The notes under the pieces were generated by a model. That model saw only the letters and a program-made list of their open reading frames with translations. It was not told the DNA's origin and searched no databases. Source: Posidonia oceanica (lineage: Eukaryota > Streptophyta > Magnoliopsida > Alismatales > Posidoniaceae). From it: DNA of 64,000 nucleotides. Below, in pieces: positions 33,557-45,272 of the stretch (position 1 is the stretch's first letter; each line of letters starts with the position of its first letter). Position numbers and translations under genes: made by a program. The DNA is taken from NCBI GenBank assembly GCA_037176725.1, contig JAZBRS010000075.1:71364001-71428000 (forward strand), written 5' to 3'.

Positions 33557-34319
33557 GAGATGAAGAATCCTCCGGGAAGTTGGGAAACTGGAGACCTCAT
33601 GGTTGGAAAACCTTGGCAGTTTGGTCCCTTGTGCATCCTAGAGTCAGAAAATACCACGGGCTTGCTTTGGCACCTAACTGCCCTTAGACCTAGGCCTCTG
33701 CCCCTTGCCTCTTAGTGTACAGTGCAGGATGTGGGTAGAAGGAAAGTCCATGCCCTATCCTAAGATGTTGGCTGAAGATTTGAAGCCTAAACCCCTCCTA
33801 GTTCAAGGTTGATTCTTACTACGCTTAGTATTCCCCAGTTTTTCAGTTTTGACTCTCGGACAGCTTCTTTGCTACCGTCTTTTCCACTCTCTTTCTTTTT
33901 CCTTGCACATGGACAGCTTCTTTGCAGCCTTGTTTTCTGACCCTTTTTTGCTTTCTTTTCTGGGTACTTTGGTAAGTAGTCTCACCCCTTCTGAGTGTTC
34001 GGTCAATAGATACTTGTTCTTTGACGAACCGAGACACTCTTTCATTTGATACACTCCCCTCTTTTCTGTGCTTCTAGGTTTTAGCCTTAGATGCCTACCC
34101 AATTTGTACTAGGGTAACGCGTTTGACTCGAGGGATGTGTGTGGACTTGTTATTCATGAACTGGGAGGGGGCTCCTTATTTTTTGCCTCTATCTCAGTGT
34201 CGGACCATTTCCTTTCCTTCTCCCACAAGGAGTTTGTGGGGTGAGGCTAAGGCAAGATTCCTAGGCTTCAACAGCAGTAGGCCCTTAAACATGGGTAGTC
34301 TAATGGCTCAGTGTGCATA

Positions 34320-34933
34320 TCAAGGGTTGTACCTTTTGAGGTGCAGTGCATTCCAAGGGTATTCAAGCCTAGTGCCATTCTCCCTGGCCAAACAATAGGC
34401 ATTGCCTGGATATGCCTCAACCACCAAGTATGGTCCTTCCCAATTTGGTCTCAGTTTCCCATGCTTTCGAGGAAGGATTTCTTTAAGCACCCATTCACCA
34501 ATATTGAATTTACGTTCAATTACTTTCTTCTTATATGCTCTTGCAAGTCGTTCTTGGTAGAGGCGTGCATGCTCAGCTGCTTGCAACCACTTCTCATCTA
34601 GCAAATCCAACTGTAGACTTAATAATTGCTTCTTATCGTCGGCAATTATCTCGTTGTCGAGTTGTATCCTGGATGAGGGGACCATGACCTCAAATGGGAC
34701 TACCGTCTCCATACCATAAGTAAGCGCAAACGGGGTTTGGCCCGTAGGCGTTCTTATGAAGGTTCGATAGGCCCACAAGGTATCAATTAGCTTATCTGTC
34801 CAGTCATGTTCCTTGGCTCCTTCTAACTTTTTCTTAAGGATTCGTATTAATGTTTTATTAGTAGCTTCAGCTTGTCCATTACCTTGGGGGTAATATGGCG
34901 ATGAATGATGCAAATCGATCTTGCACTTCTTCC
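34320..34933 (-). pseudogene. pol: Integrase, end of core and C-terminal region, element C
   Basis: Reads 'KIDLHHSSPYYPQGNGQAEA' (with the catalytic Glu), 'TLWAYRTFIRTPTGQTPFAL', 'YGMETVVPFEVMVPSSRI' and 'GKLRPNWEGPYLVVEAYPG', ending 'LHLKRYNP' with TAA at 34320-34322. This half is free of stops. It joins directly to the first part of the core at about 34930 in another frame. The segment that should carry the second catalytic Asp (SDNGT-type) is missing, so the integrase is dead. Confidence 0.88.
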
Positions 34934-35553
34934 GCTTCAGCCCATTTGGTGAAGTACTCAGTGGCTGTGAGGATGAAACTATTCTGCTTTTCAGTGTCGA
35001 ATGGTCCCACAACATCAAATGCCCACATGGAGAAAGGCCACACTGCTTGAGTCGGATTCAACTCTGATGCTGGCGCTTGTATTCTATCTGCATGGATCTG
35101 GCACTGCTTGCACCTTCTCACTTTGTTTGCGCAATCTGCCTCCATTGTGGGCCAGTAGTACCCTCTACGCAATATCATTTTTGCCATGAATTGAGAACTG
35201 ATGTGTCCTCCACATATGCCTTCATGCATTTCTCCGATGATAACTTCAACCTCCTCATAAGTGACACAGCGCAGCTCTATTCCGTTGAAGGACCTTTTGA
35301 AATGGACCCCGACTCTCATGAAGTATCTTGTAGCCATCCTTCGAACTGCCTCCTTGTCCTGTGAAGTTGCGTAGTTGGGGAAGATCCCATCTTGAATGTA
35401 GTTCTGGATGTCAAAGAACCATGGGTTCCCATCATCCTCTATGTTGTAGCAAACTTCAAACATGCCTACTCTTGATCCCCCAAGTTTTTGTCTAAGCTCC
35501 ACGGCCCATGGCTCAGTTGAGTCAATGGCAGGTATCCCGTGTTGCTGAACCAT
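34934..35553 (-). pseudogene. pol: Integrase zinc-binding region and first part of core, element C
   Basis: Begins 'MVQQHGIPAIDSTEPW'. The zinc region is complete, with 'HEGICGGHISSQFMAKMILR' (two His) and 'RRCKQCQIHADRI' (C-x2-C). The core starts with 'PFSMWAFDVVGPFDTEKQ' (first Asp) and 'FILTATEYFTKWAEAEE', then meets the deletion at about 34930 and shifts frame. The normal role is joining element DNA to the chromosome. Unlike A, the zinc ligands are preserved. Confidence 0.88.
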
Positions 35554-36651
35554 TATTGTTTGCTCCCGAATATTGATGGGGAACTCGATTGAGGAAGCCA
35601 GCGAAGCGAGAGCATCTGCTAGTAGGTTATGACTCTAGAGGGTGTGGACGTACACCACTTGCTGAAACCATGCTAGTAGGAGGCGTGCAATGCCCTTGTA
35701 TTCTTCTAGCCTTGGGTTGAGGGTTCTATACTTGTTCAGAATATGTCTTAGAACCAATTGGGAGTCTCCGATGAGTTTCAACCGCTTTGCCCCTAGCTCC
35801 AGTGCTTGGCGTAGTCCGAGGATCAAGGCCTTGTATTTTGCGACATTATTGGTATTTGCAGTGAAGTTTAGCAGTACGGCTCGAGGAATGAGAACTCCTT
35901 CCAGAGTGAGAAGTGCTACTCCTATGCCTGCCCCTTGTCTGTTGAGTGCTCCATCAAAGTAGAGAGTCCATTGTTGAGTGCGAGACTCGGTGGCTTGTAT
36001 TTCCAGTATCTCCTCATCGGGGAAGTCTGTTCGGACTGGTTGATAATCTTCTATTGGTAGTTCTGCCAGGTGATCTGCAATGGCCTGCCTCTTGACTGCC
36101 TTCTGAGACACATATTGCAAGTTGAATTCAGTGAGGAGGAGTTGCCATCTTGCCAACCTTCCAGAGAGGGCAAGCTTCTCGAACATATATTTGATTGGGT
36201 CCATTTTGGCAATGTAACAGACTTTATGGGCTAGGAAGTAGTGTCTCAACTTTTGAGATGCCCATACCAAGGCCAAGCAGTGCTTTTCTATGGCCGTATA
36301 CTTCTCGTCATAACCCAGGAAAGTTCTACTCAGATAGTAGATAGCCTTTTCCTTCTTCCCATCCTCATCATGTTGAGCTAGTACTACCCCTATTGACGAT
36401 GCAGTGGCTGCCACATAGAGTAGCAAAGGCTTCCCTGGCACAGGTACTGACAAGACTGGGGGAGTCATGAGATATGCTTTGAGTTCATCAAAAGCTTTCT
36501 GGCATTTCTCATCCCAGGTGAATTCCCTTCCTCCTTTCAGTAACTCATAAAATGGCTTACATCGATCTGCATGCTGTGAGATGAATCTCCTGATGAATTG
36601 TAAGCAGCCAATGAGTCCTCTAAGTTCCTTGATGTTTCGGGGCGGAGGCAT
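35554..36651 (-). pseudogene. pol: RNase H and archaeal-type RNase H, element C
   Basis: From the 5' side: 'MPPPRNIKELRGLIGCLQFI', the Ty3/gypsy RNase H ('PLLLYVAATASSIGVVLAQH', 'AIYYLSRTFLGYDEKYTAIE'), then the second RNase H ('TLYFDGALNRQGAGIG', 'NNVAKYKALILGLRQAL', 'IGDSQLVLRHI', 'ADALASLAS'). The catalytic Glu is replaced: where A has NNEAEYEA, C reads NNVAKYKA, and both Lys codons fit G-to-A changes of Glu codons. One stop (35635-35637) precedes the last Asp motif. The frame otherwise continues into integrase. Confidence 0.88.
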
Positions 36652-37223
36652 CTATGCTATTGCTCTGGCCTTCTGTGGGTCCACCTCGATTCCTCTTTTG
36701 CTGATGATGAAGCCCAGTAGCTTCCCGGCCATTACCCCAAACACACATTTCTTTGGTTTCATTTTCAGCTGATATTGCCTTGCTCTGCTCAGTACCCTTC
36801 TTAGCGCCTCAAGTGTGCCTCCCTTGTTCTTGATTTGACCAAGATATCGTCAACATACACTTCCATGCAGTCGTGCATCATGTCGTGGAAGATGGCCATC
36901 ATCGCTCTCTGATATGTTGCACTGGCGTTCTTGAGACCGAATGGCATGACTACGTAGCAGTACGTCCCCCATGGTGTGATAAACGACGTCTTCTCTTAGT
37001 CCTCCTCTGCTAGCTTGATCTGGTTGTAACCGGAGAAACCATCCATGAAAGATAGCATCTCAAATCCTGCTGTATTGTCCACTAGTAAGTCAATATGTGG
37101 CAAAGGGAAGTCATCCTTGGAACAGGCGGTGTTGAGGTTGCGATAGTCAATGCAAACCCGAACCTTCCCGTCCTTTTTGGCCACTGGTACTATATTTGAG
37201 ACCCAACTAGGGTACACAACCAC
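36652..37223 (-). pseudogene. pol: Reverse transcriptase, element C
   Basis: Starts 'YPSWVSNIVPVAKKDGKVRV' and 'CIDYRNLN', then 'DDFPLPHIDLLVDNTAGFEM' and 'FMDGFSGYNQIKLAEED'. A TAA follows near 36996, where A continues with Ile. Beyond it 'TPWGTYCYVVMPFGLKNASA' and an intact YVDD box (36846-36857) are readable. Near 36820 the frame shifts before the thumb, which is followed by 'KCVFGVMAGKLLGF'. The polymerase motifs are better preserved than in A. Confidence 0.87.
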
Positions 37224-38006
37224 TCAGATGAATTTTGCTTTGTGGAGCTTGTCAATTTCTTCTTTGACTTTGAGGGCGAGTTCCAACCTTAGTCGCCTCA
37301 ACTTCTGCTTGACGGGCTTGGTTCCAGAGTTTAGTGGAAGTAGGTGTTCCACTAGTGCTGATTGCTGTCCAAGCATATCCTCGTATTTGAAGGCCAGCAC
37401 ATCCACAAATTCTTTCAAGATTTGGACCATTTCCTCCTGCTCTTCTGGGCTCAGGCTTGCACTTATGAGTATTGGTTTCGGCTCTTCGATGGTTCCCAGG
37501 TTGACCTCCATGGTCTCCTCTTCAGCTGCCTTGGTTTGCTCATCATATTTGTCCATGAGGTGCTTAAGGAGGTCTGAGTCGGCCTCTTGATCTTCTTCCT
37601 CATCACTGCAGCTAACCAGCTCATACGCCTCTATTCCTGCATACTTCCCAAACCGATCAAATTCTTCTACTAGGAAGACCATGTTAGCAGTAGGCAGCTC
37701 CTGAGGCAATGCCTTCGTGTATTGACACACGCGCACAGTTTTGGAAGCAGTGGTCGAAGTTGACCGCGAGCTGCTAGAACTAACATGGTGATCCTCTCCC
37801 TTATTGAAAATAGAAAGCAAATTACCTTTATTCCTAGGAAATGAAAACAATGCGGAATTAAACAAAGTTTTATTTACAGCATCTAGGGGGATGTCCCTAG
37901 AGTTACCTCCATCAGTAGAGGTAGGAGCCTCTCTAGGCGGGATTGTCAGGATTGACGTTCCCATCATCTTCGAGAAGCTCATAGTCGGCCCCTGGATCGG
38001 GATCAA
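37224..38006 (-). pseudogene. Conserved segment before the reverse transcriptase, element C
   Basis: An open frame of about 260 codons: a serine-rich part, 'VFLVEEFDRFGKYAGIEAYE', an acidic patch (SDEEEDQEADSD), 'ISASLSPEEQEEMVQILKEF', 'VDVLAFKYEDMLGQ' and 'GTKPVKQKLRRLRLELALKV', ending in a stop (TGA, 37224-37226) directly before the polymerase, in the same frame. It matches A's 13003-13425 block by block. The role is an inter-domain linker of Pol. The glutamine in 'KPVKQKLRR' is where A has a stop. Confidence 0.75.
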
Positions 38007-38616
38007 CTTCAGGTCTCTGAGGTTGCAGACCTTCAGAGAGATCGGCCGTGAGGTGGCGGACCTTGTCTACGAGTCGTTGTAACTTGCGTAGAATTTGCCT
38101 CGGCCTTTGCTCCAATGAGGAAAAGATGTCCGGAGCTGGAGGAGGCGGAGGCTTGGAAGCGGCGGTGCCGGAAGAAGAGGGAGAAGAAGGAAGAGGTAGC
38201 CGATCCGGAGGTTCGGGAGCCGCAGAGCCGAAAGAAGAGGGCAAAGAAGAAAGAGGTGGCCAATCCAGAGGTTCAAGGGCCGGTGCGCCTAACAGTGGTG
38301 GTGGCGATGTTGCAGTCTGACCTTCGTGAGGTTTTGCTGGCAACTCTTTTGCAGTCTGACCTTCTTGAGGTTTTACTGCTATAGTCTGGCCTTTATGTGG
38401 CTCTGCTATCAACTCCCTTGCAGTCTAACCTTCGTGAGGCTCTGCTGGCAATTCAAGTGTTTGGAATAAGCCGGAAATGTTTACGTCGGCTGTGTCCTCT
38501 GCACTTTGGAGAGTGTGTTTGGTTGACTGCGCCAAAATAATATTTGCCAGGGGGGACGAATTCGGATCGAATATCCCTACGCTGGTAAAATGTCCTTGTA
38601 GATTCCATTGTAATGG
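37933..38616 (-). pseudogene. Proline-rich linker with short peptide repeats, element C
   Basis: In the frame of the second protease, after a stop at 38617-38619, the sequence encodes about four imperfect copies of a 14-15-residue unit around EPHEGQT/KPQEGQT (about 38290-38440), one of them interrupted by a stop at about 38425. A proline/serine-rich stretch follows ('PSSFGSAAPEPPDRLPLP' type), then 'LEQRPRQILRKLQRLVDKVR', a likely helix. It ends in a stop at 37933-37935 and overlaps the next segment in another frame, so a frameshift lies about here. Confidence 0.6.
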
Positions 38617-39348
38617 TCATCCGTCGGGGAACTGGTTGAAACCGAGTCCTCCCCTTCCTTCTCTATCACAGGCCTTTACTGGCTCCTTCATTCCCTTTCC
38701 TTCTGAGCCTAAGCCCTGGCCTTTCTTGTAGCCAATTCTCCTCATGATTTCCCATCCCACATTCATGGATGGTCCTTTGCTTTTGGAGGGTTCCCTCTTC
38801 TTGTGAAATAGCCTGGGCCTGGCCCACATGTCCCTCAGCTCGACCACAGACACTACATTCTTGCCTTTTTCGGCCCGAGTCAGCTTTTCTCGCACACTGA
38901 ACTGGTGCAGCAGGTATATTACATTCGCCTCTGCTTCTTGGCCTGGTATGTCTCCTGCTATCTTGATGATTTTCCCATCGTGTGGGAATTTCAGGCATTG
39001 GTGCCGAGGAGATGATACTCCTTTTAAACTGTCCAGCCATTGTCTCCCCAGGATGATCTGATATGGAACATTGACATCTATGATGATTAGTTGGGTTAGA
39101 ATCTGAGCTGGTCCTATCCCTATCTTTGTGGTCCACTTGCCGTGCGCTTTTCTTTTGCTGTCATCATACCTGGCAATCGTCATATCAATGCGGGTTAAGG
39201 AAGCCTCATTCACGCCCAAGGCTCGTATTGTATTCAACGAGCAAATGTTCATTGATGCACCAGTATCTATGAGCACTTCAAAAATTAAGTGATTGTTTAT
39301 AGAAATGGTTACATTCAATGGAGCCTTTCTCCTCTCTATTGGTGCCAA
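38617..39348 (-). CDS. pro: Second retropepsin (AP2) with G-patch, element C
   Basis: Open for 243 codons. 'IFEVLIDTGASMNICSL' gives an intact D-T-G-A catalytic motif (D28 counted from the first Met, 39253-39267). 'YQIILGRQWLDSLKGVSSPR' is the flap-to-C-terminal signature, followed by 'HQCLKFPHDGKIIKIAGD'. At about residues 200-240 a clear G-patch follows (GWEIMRRIGYKKGQGLG, GRGGLGF), a domain linked to nucleic-acid binding. It occupies the same place as A's protease, downstream of an 'ISIYDLISSSNEHRKALLEV' segment at about 39400-39500. It is a fragment of a longer polyprotein. A different protease domain (AP1) lies upstream at 45609-45884. Confidence 0.85.
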   Translation of the reverse strand: MAPIERRKAPLNVTISINNHLIFEVLIDTGASMNICSLNTIRALGVNEASLTRIDMTIARYDDSKRKAHGKWTTKIGIGPAQILTQLIIIDVNVPYQIILGRQWLDSLKGVSSPRHQCLKFPHDGKIIKIAGDIPGQEAEANVIYLLHQFSVREKLTRAEKGKNVVSVVELRDMWARPRLFHKKREPSKSKGPSMNVGWEIMRRIGYKKGQGLGSEGKGMKEPVKACDREGRGGLGFNQFPDG

Positions 39349-39713
39349 CTCGCTACAGCAAAAGTAATGATTGGTTCTACAAAGACCGCTGTAGCTGTGA
39401 TATGGAGTTCCTCCGTTGGCAAGTCTGGGGCAACTTGAGCCTTCTCTAGCACTTCTAGTAGAGCTTTCCGGTGTTCATTTGAGCTGCTTATGAGGTCATA
39501 GATCGAGATCTTGGCCTACGTCTTCTTTAATTGCTCTAGGATGTCATATTCTGCCGACCCAGGTCCTACCTCAGGTCTGACCGGCTCTGCCTGCTCTGCT
39601 GGTGGCATGATTCGATTTGACAGCCTCCCTCCTCTGGTGATGGGCGCAGCAGCCTCATTTCCTTTAGATGCTCCCTTCTTGAGCGGCCAGGCGAAGATGG
39701 ACACCTTCCGTAT
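39349..39713 (-). pseudogene. Linker upstream of AP2, element C
   Basis: After the insertion site of F the frame continues with 'VSIFAWPLKKGASKGNEAAA', 'PITRGGRLSNRIMPP' and 'GSAEYDILEQLKKT', a stop at 39516-39518, then 'AKISIYDLISSSNEHRKALL', which matches 'ISIWDLIHTSAEHCEAFL' of A. A frameshift lies between it and AP2. Confidence 0.65.
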
Positions 39714-42700
39714 TGTAGTAATCTCGGTGTTCAGATCGTCCACACACACTACCAGAAGCTCGCATGCACCGATCGGAATTAGGCTCACTATAAGCGGCTA
39801 TGTCCGAGGAGGAAGGCTCAACTCGAAAACACTTAAAACAAAGGAGAAAAGATAAGAAAAGAAGAAGATAAGACAATTCAGAGTCGCCACCATGTCTATT
39901 ATCGGGAGACAACGAAAATCGGGGGAAATGCGCGAGTTAACACGCAAAACCAAGTAAAGGATGCAATGTAAAGCAATGCAAAGGAAAACAAATGCAAATG
40001 ATATGAGTCATGCCTAGGATAAAGGCAATATGGTCATTACGGGCCAAAAGGCAGGGCAAGGACTCCTGTTACGTGCGGGGAAGGTGTTAGGCACCCCCGA
40101 CACGCCCGAGAATCGGTCTTTCTAGGCTTACACTCGCATATGCAGGAGAATGCAGGTTTGAATGCCTAAATGCCAATGAATGCCGGAATGAATGCTCAAA
40201 GGTGTGCTCTAAGTGATGGAATGCAATGCAGGAAAGCAAACGCGCAGTCTAAGTGCTCAGCAACGCTGTCTATGTTCCGAACCGGTCGAAACCAGGCTCG
40301 TGAGAACTCCAGGCAGTAAGCATCACTGCCCTATATGCAAATGCAAGCGAAAAAGCAAAACGGCGGTAAAACCAAGCAGTGCAGGCGACATGCAAGAGAA
40401 AACGACGTAAAACGCGCGAAACGATGTGAGAAACAGAAGCGGCATGCGAAATGGTGCAAGAAAACGAGATCGGCATGCAAAACAGCGCAAAAGACAGAGC
40501 AGCATGCAAAACAGTGCGAAAAAGCAAAGCCAGCACGCAAAAAGGTGCAAGAAACAAAAGCAGCACGCAAAACGGTGCCAAAAGCTAAGCAGGCACGCAA
40601 AATGGTGCCAAAAGCGAAGCGGGCACGCAAAACGGTGCCAAAAGGAAAGCAGGCACGCAAAACGGTGCCAAAACCAAAGCAGGCACGCAAAATGGTGCCA
40701 AAAGGGAAAGTGGGCACGCAAAACAGTGCCAAAGCAGGCGAAATAAAACATCGAAAAAGTCATGTAAATGCAGATGCAAAGAGGAGAGCAAGAGAAGCAA
40801 AGGGGAGGCAAACGATGCAAGTGTAAGAACAAGCACCGCTTAAAGACCATGCAATGTAGGTGTGAAGACCTACAAAGGGAAAGAGAAGCAAGTGGGAGGA
40901 TTACCACTGTCCTACGACTATTTCCCACCAAAGTGTCCCACGATGTGTCTCGCACGCTGCCAAATGCTGGCGATGCGATCGGATCGTGGAAAAGGGGGAA
41001 GAAAGTCGCAATTAGTAGTGAATCCAGGGAAAACACAACACAAGGCACTGAGAGTACGCAAAAAGGGGAAACAGAGTTGATAGATAGGAAGAGGGAGTCC
41101 TAATCTATATGCTCGAGAAATCAGAAAGCAAAAACAATGCTTGCAATGCAAATGGGGTGCAAATGAATGCTGTGCAGGACTTCATAAGGACTTACCTTGG
41201 AAACCTGAAGCCTGATCTGAGAATTGCTTGGTCCATGTTGAAGAGCGCTCCGCCGGGGTCGTCCAGGTAGCTTGGTTGTGAAGATCTGACGGCCAGATCA
41301 AAAGATATCCCAGCTTCAAGGCAGAGGGGCCAGAACAGGGGAGAAGAATGGATCTAGGTGTTCAGGAGGTCCTAAGGGTGTGCAAAACAGGTCCTCCCAT
41401 GTAAATGGGAGCTAAGTGTGCTCAAGTGTGTGCAAGAATGCCAAATGCAAAGATGCATGAGTGCAATGCATGCAGGAATGCAAGAAAAGGACCTAAGAAT
41501 GACTTTTCAGAAAACTTGGGAGCTTATGTGCAAGTTTTGAAAAAGTGGGACCTAAATGCAAAGATTTTGAAAAATTATGGGCTTATATGCAAGATTTTTG
41601 AAAGCTGGAGGGTCTGAGTGCAATTTTGCAAAATACAGGGTTTAAAATGCAATTTTATAAGGTAAACATGCATTAGAATAGGTTTTGAAATTATGTGGAG
41701 GATTAACATGCAATTTTGAAACATGCAGGGGTTGAAATGCAATTTTATAAGCAAAAATGTGGTCTTAAATGGTCTGTGAATGCAAACAGAGGGCCTATGT
41801 GCAATTTTTAAACATGCAGGGTCTAAAATGCAATTTTATTAGCAAAAATATGCGTTTAAATGAGTTTTATAAACATGTAGAGGACCTATGTGTAATTTTA
41901 AAACATGTAGGGTCTAAAATGCAATTTTATAAGCAAAAATGTGATTTTTGAATGGTCTGTGCATTAACAGTGGACCTACGTGCAATTTTTAAATATGCAG
42001 GGTCTAAAATGCAATTTTATAAGGAAAAAATGCATTTAACAGATGCTGTGCATGAATATGGAGGACCTATATGCAAAAATTAAAATGCATGGGTGGAATA
42101 ATGCAATGCAGTAAGAAAAGATGAGAAATGAATGCATAATCAACAGATCAGAGGACTAAAATGTAAATAGAGGAAAGGACAGGGTTCACAAATGCAATTT
42201 ACTTAGGTAAACCTAAAGCATTAAATCAGATTATTAATTAAAGGACTAACATGCAATAATAAAAAGCTGCAGGGCCTGAACTAAAATAAACTTAAAAGAA
42301 AAACACAGCAGAATGACTAACATGCAATTAGACAGTTTTTTAAGTTTGTCATGCAATTTAATAAGATTTAAATTCAGAATTAAATGAATGATAAACGATG
42401 GCTGGACTGGAATGTAATAAACTAAAAACAGAAGCTAAAAATGCAATTAATGGCAAAGTAGCTAAGCAAAGCAAAAATAAGGCTACAGTGAAAACACAGA
42501 ACGACGACCACTGTAGCAGTTGCTACCAACGGCCGTCGAGGGAGGCAGAGGGATGCTGGGGCGGCGCAGAAGGGCGGGCGGTGTTCACCGGAGCTTGACG
42601 GAGATCGGAGCAGCGTTGGGGAGTCATGGCACGATCTGGAGATGACCGGAGACGACGACGGAGCACTGTGGAAGGTTTTAAAGCAGGCCGGAGAACTAGA

Positions 42701-45267
42701 GCGGCGAGAGGGCGTTCTGAAAGCACGGCTGCGCTCCCGGAGACCGTGCGGTACTAGGACGACGATCGGCGAGACGTTCTGGTGCTGGAATGGCGATTCG
42801 AGCTCAGAGCTCGCCGGAGAAGAAGAGGTCAACGACGATGCTGACTTCGGCGCAGAGGCGGCAAAACCCTAATCTAATGGGTGGAAAAGCTAGAGGGGAG
42901 AAGAACTAGGCTACAGGGAAAGAAAATTACCTGTTTGCTGGCTGAGACGCTCCCCCGACGTGAGCTGTTTCAGAGGTTGCCGGCGAGGTTGGATCGGGGG
43001 TTGTAGGTGCTGTCGACGGCTCGGGGGCGTCTGGATCTCCTCAGTGATGTGCTCTGGTGCTTCCCGGATGTCTGGAACGAAGCTGCGATGACCGGCGCGA
43101 GATTTGGCTTCTGTGGGTGCACAGAAGACAGCAGGAGGTGGAGGTGGCTGTCCTCTGCTCTCTGGCTCAATTGGAGGATGCTGGTGACTCGCTGGAGGTT
43201 TGGGGGTGGATTCTGGATGCTCAGGTCAGGTCGTGGTTTGCTGGAGAAGGAGCTGGTGGTCGATCAGATTTTCTGGCAGAATTGGGTGCAGGTGTTTGCT
43301 GTGGTGGGTTCGGTCTTTGGTGAGGGTTGAAGGTGAAGCTTAGGGGGGATGGGAAGGTGATGTTTCAGGGAGTATGATGGTGGAGTTTAGGAAGGTTTAG
43401 TGGGTTGCAGTGCTGGGAATTTTGGAGGAAATGGTGATGGGTTGCTGTGGGTGTTTTCAGGTGGTTCGGGGGCGATTTCAGGGGTGTATTGGCTGTGGAA
43501 TGGTGGGCTGAAGTGGTGGTTGTCTGGGTGAGATTGGGGACAGAATTGGGAGTGGTTTTACTGAGGATGGAGGCTCTAGTTCAGGTGGAAAGGAAGAGGA
43601 GGAAGAGGGTTGTTCTGGCTAAGGGAGAAGGAGAGGGATTCAGTGCTCTCTGCTGCTCTGGATGCTCTCTCTCTCTCGGACGACAAAAGGGCAGTGAAGG
43701 AGGAGCAGAATGGAGGATTTAAGTAGCTAGAGTGGAGTGAAGCGCGGGCTGTGGATTTGAATCCACCGACACGGGCTGCAGCTGCTGCAGAGCGAGGACG
43801 ACGAAGGCGACGGGCATTAATGCCCCCCCGAAGATCCTGCTGAGAGCTGAGAGAGGAGGGATGAGTTGGATGCTGAGGTTAACGGAAGGGAAGAAGAAAT
43901 CAAATTTTGAAGAGGAGTGGGAGAGCTGGCGGGAGAGAAGACTGTGGAGGAAGAAGAAGAAGAAGGAGAAGGAGGGAAGAAGAGGAGGCTGGCTAACAGG
44001 CTGTGGGCCGGGCTGTGCGGAAAAGAAAGAAAAAAAGAAAGAAGAAAGGAGGGGAAGAGGTGGAATGGGCCGGACTGGGCCCAAAAAAAGAGAAAGAAAA
44101 ATAGAAAGGAAGGAAGAAAGGAAGAAAGGGAAAAGAAGAAGGGAAAGAAGAAGGAAATAATAAAAAATAAAAATAAAATAAAAATAGAAAAGGATGATAA
44201 AAGTTTTTTAGAATAGTTGTGTTTTAAGTTAGGACTTTGATTAGGTTTTTTAATGATTGTTTTTGATTAGTTAATAAGGATTAAAGAGTTTTAGTTTTGA
44301 TTAGGGTTTTTAGGGTTTTCTTTTCTTTAAATTGTTTTTGATTTTGTTTAAATGTTTGTTAAGCTTTTTAAATTGTTTTTTAATTATGTTTCTCTTGTTA
44401 AGTATTTGGGATGTTAATTACAATTCTTTAAAGTTTGTTTTTAAAACAATTAGGGTGGATTTTAGATTTTTTGATTTTAGTCTTTTTTTTTCCTTAAGTC
44501 TTTTTTGATTTGTTTTTTAATTTTGTTTGTTAAATTCTTTTAATATTTTTTAGTTAAGTTTTCTTGTTAAGTTTTTAATTAAATGCTTTTGGATTTTTGG
44601 TTGTTTACATTTTCTTTTTAATTAGGTTTTCAAATTGTTGTTTTTTTTAGGATTGTTAAGTTAAGTTTTTTTTTTCTTCAATTACTTGCCTTAGCATTTT
44701 TAATTGTTTTCTTTCCTTTTAGGATTTGTTTTTTGATTGTTTTTAGTAGGTTTTTTTCTTTTGCTTGTTTTGATTACATTTTGGTTTTTTCCTTAATTTT
44801 GCAGCATTTTCTTTTTGTTTGTTTTGCATTTTTTAAGTTGCATTCTTAGTTTTTAGTTTTAGTTAGATTTAGTTAGGTTTAGAAAAGAGGTGAAGATTGG
44901 GGAGTGTGTGGCCTAGGGTCTCTAGTGTTAGACCTAGGGTTTGGGTTTGGTTTTGGGAAAGTTCTGGAAGGGTTTTGAGGTGTAGAAAAAGGATAGTTTT
45001 ACCTAGGTTTTCTTGGATTTTTTGGGAGTGGTTTTGGTTTTAAAATTTGAGGGTTTTTGGGTAGGTTTGCTAAGTTGGGAATGGTGAGTTTTCCTATGGT
45101 TTTTGGGTAGGTTTTGGGCTTGGGAAAGAGGTGTAATTCTAGGTTAAGTTTGGGCTAGTTTTGGAGAGAAGGATGAAAGGGAATGTTTAGGTTTGGACCT
45201 AGATTTGGATCCAGAAGTCACTAGGAGATTCCAATTGATTCAAGCCTGTCAAAATGGGGTCTCAACA
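39714..45267 (-). mobile_element. Solo LTR F (5554 bp) with TSD CGTAT
   Basis: On the minus strand it begins TGTTGAGACCCC (at 45267) and ends ...GAGATTACTACA (at 39714). CGTAT flanks it on both sides (39709-39713 and 45268-45272). There is no internal coding region. It has the same layout as the A and B LTRs: CpG-rich part about 42510-42850, an expanded 30-bp repeat (40430-40735), conserved block about 40030-40130 and PBS-like word 39879-39889. With one TSD copy removed, C's reading frame is continuous across the site, so F landed in a coding linker between C's two protease domains. Confidence 0.92.
40430..40735 (-). repeat. 30-bp tandem repeat in solo LTR F (about ten copies)
   Basis: Units of the type GCACGCAAAACGGTGCCAAA on the plus strand, homologous to the A LTR array at 5441-5640 but longer. 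A 241-codon minus-strand ORF across it reflects the triplet-multiple unit and is not taken as a gene. Confidence 0.85.
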
Positions 45268-45272
45268 CGTAT

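Larger units (their letters stand above)
32584..34319 (-). other. Non-coding 3' region of element C
   Basis: This lies between the integrase stop and the insertion site of A. It holds two hairpin cassettes (32760-32885) and an AT-rich repeat (33340-33556). No reliable gene was seen on either strand. The antisense ORF at 1-648 lies just beyond, on the other side of A. Confidence 0.6.

Noticed and set aside
40323..41048. 241-codon minus-strand ORF in solo LTR F
   Set aside because: Same repeat-driven open frame as in A's LTR; composition is dominated by a ten-residue repeat.
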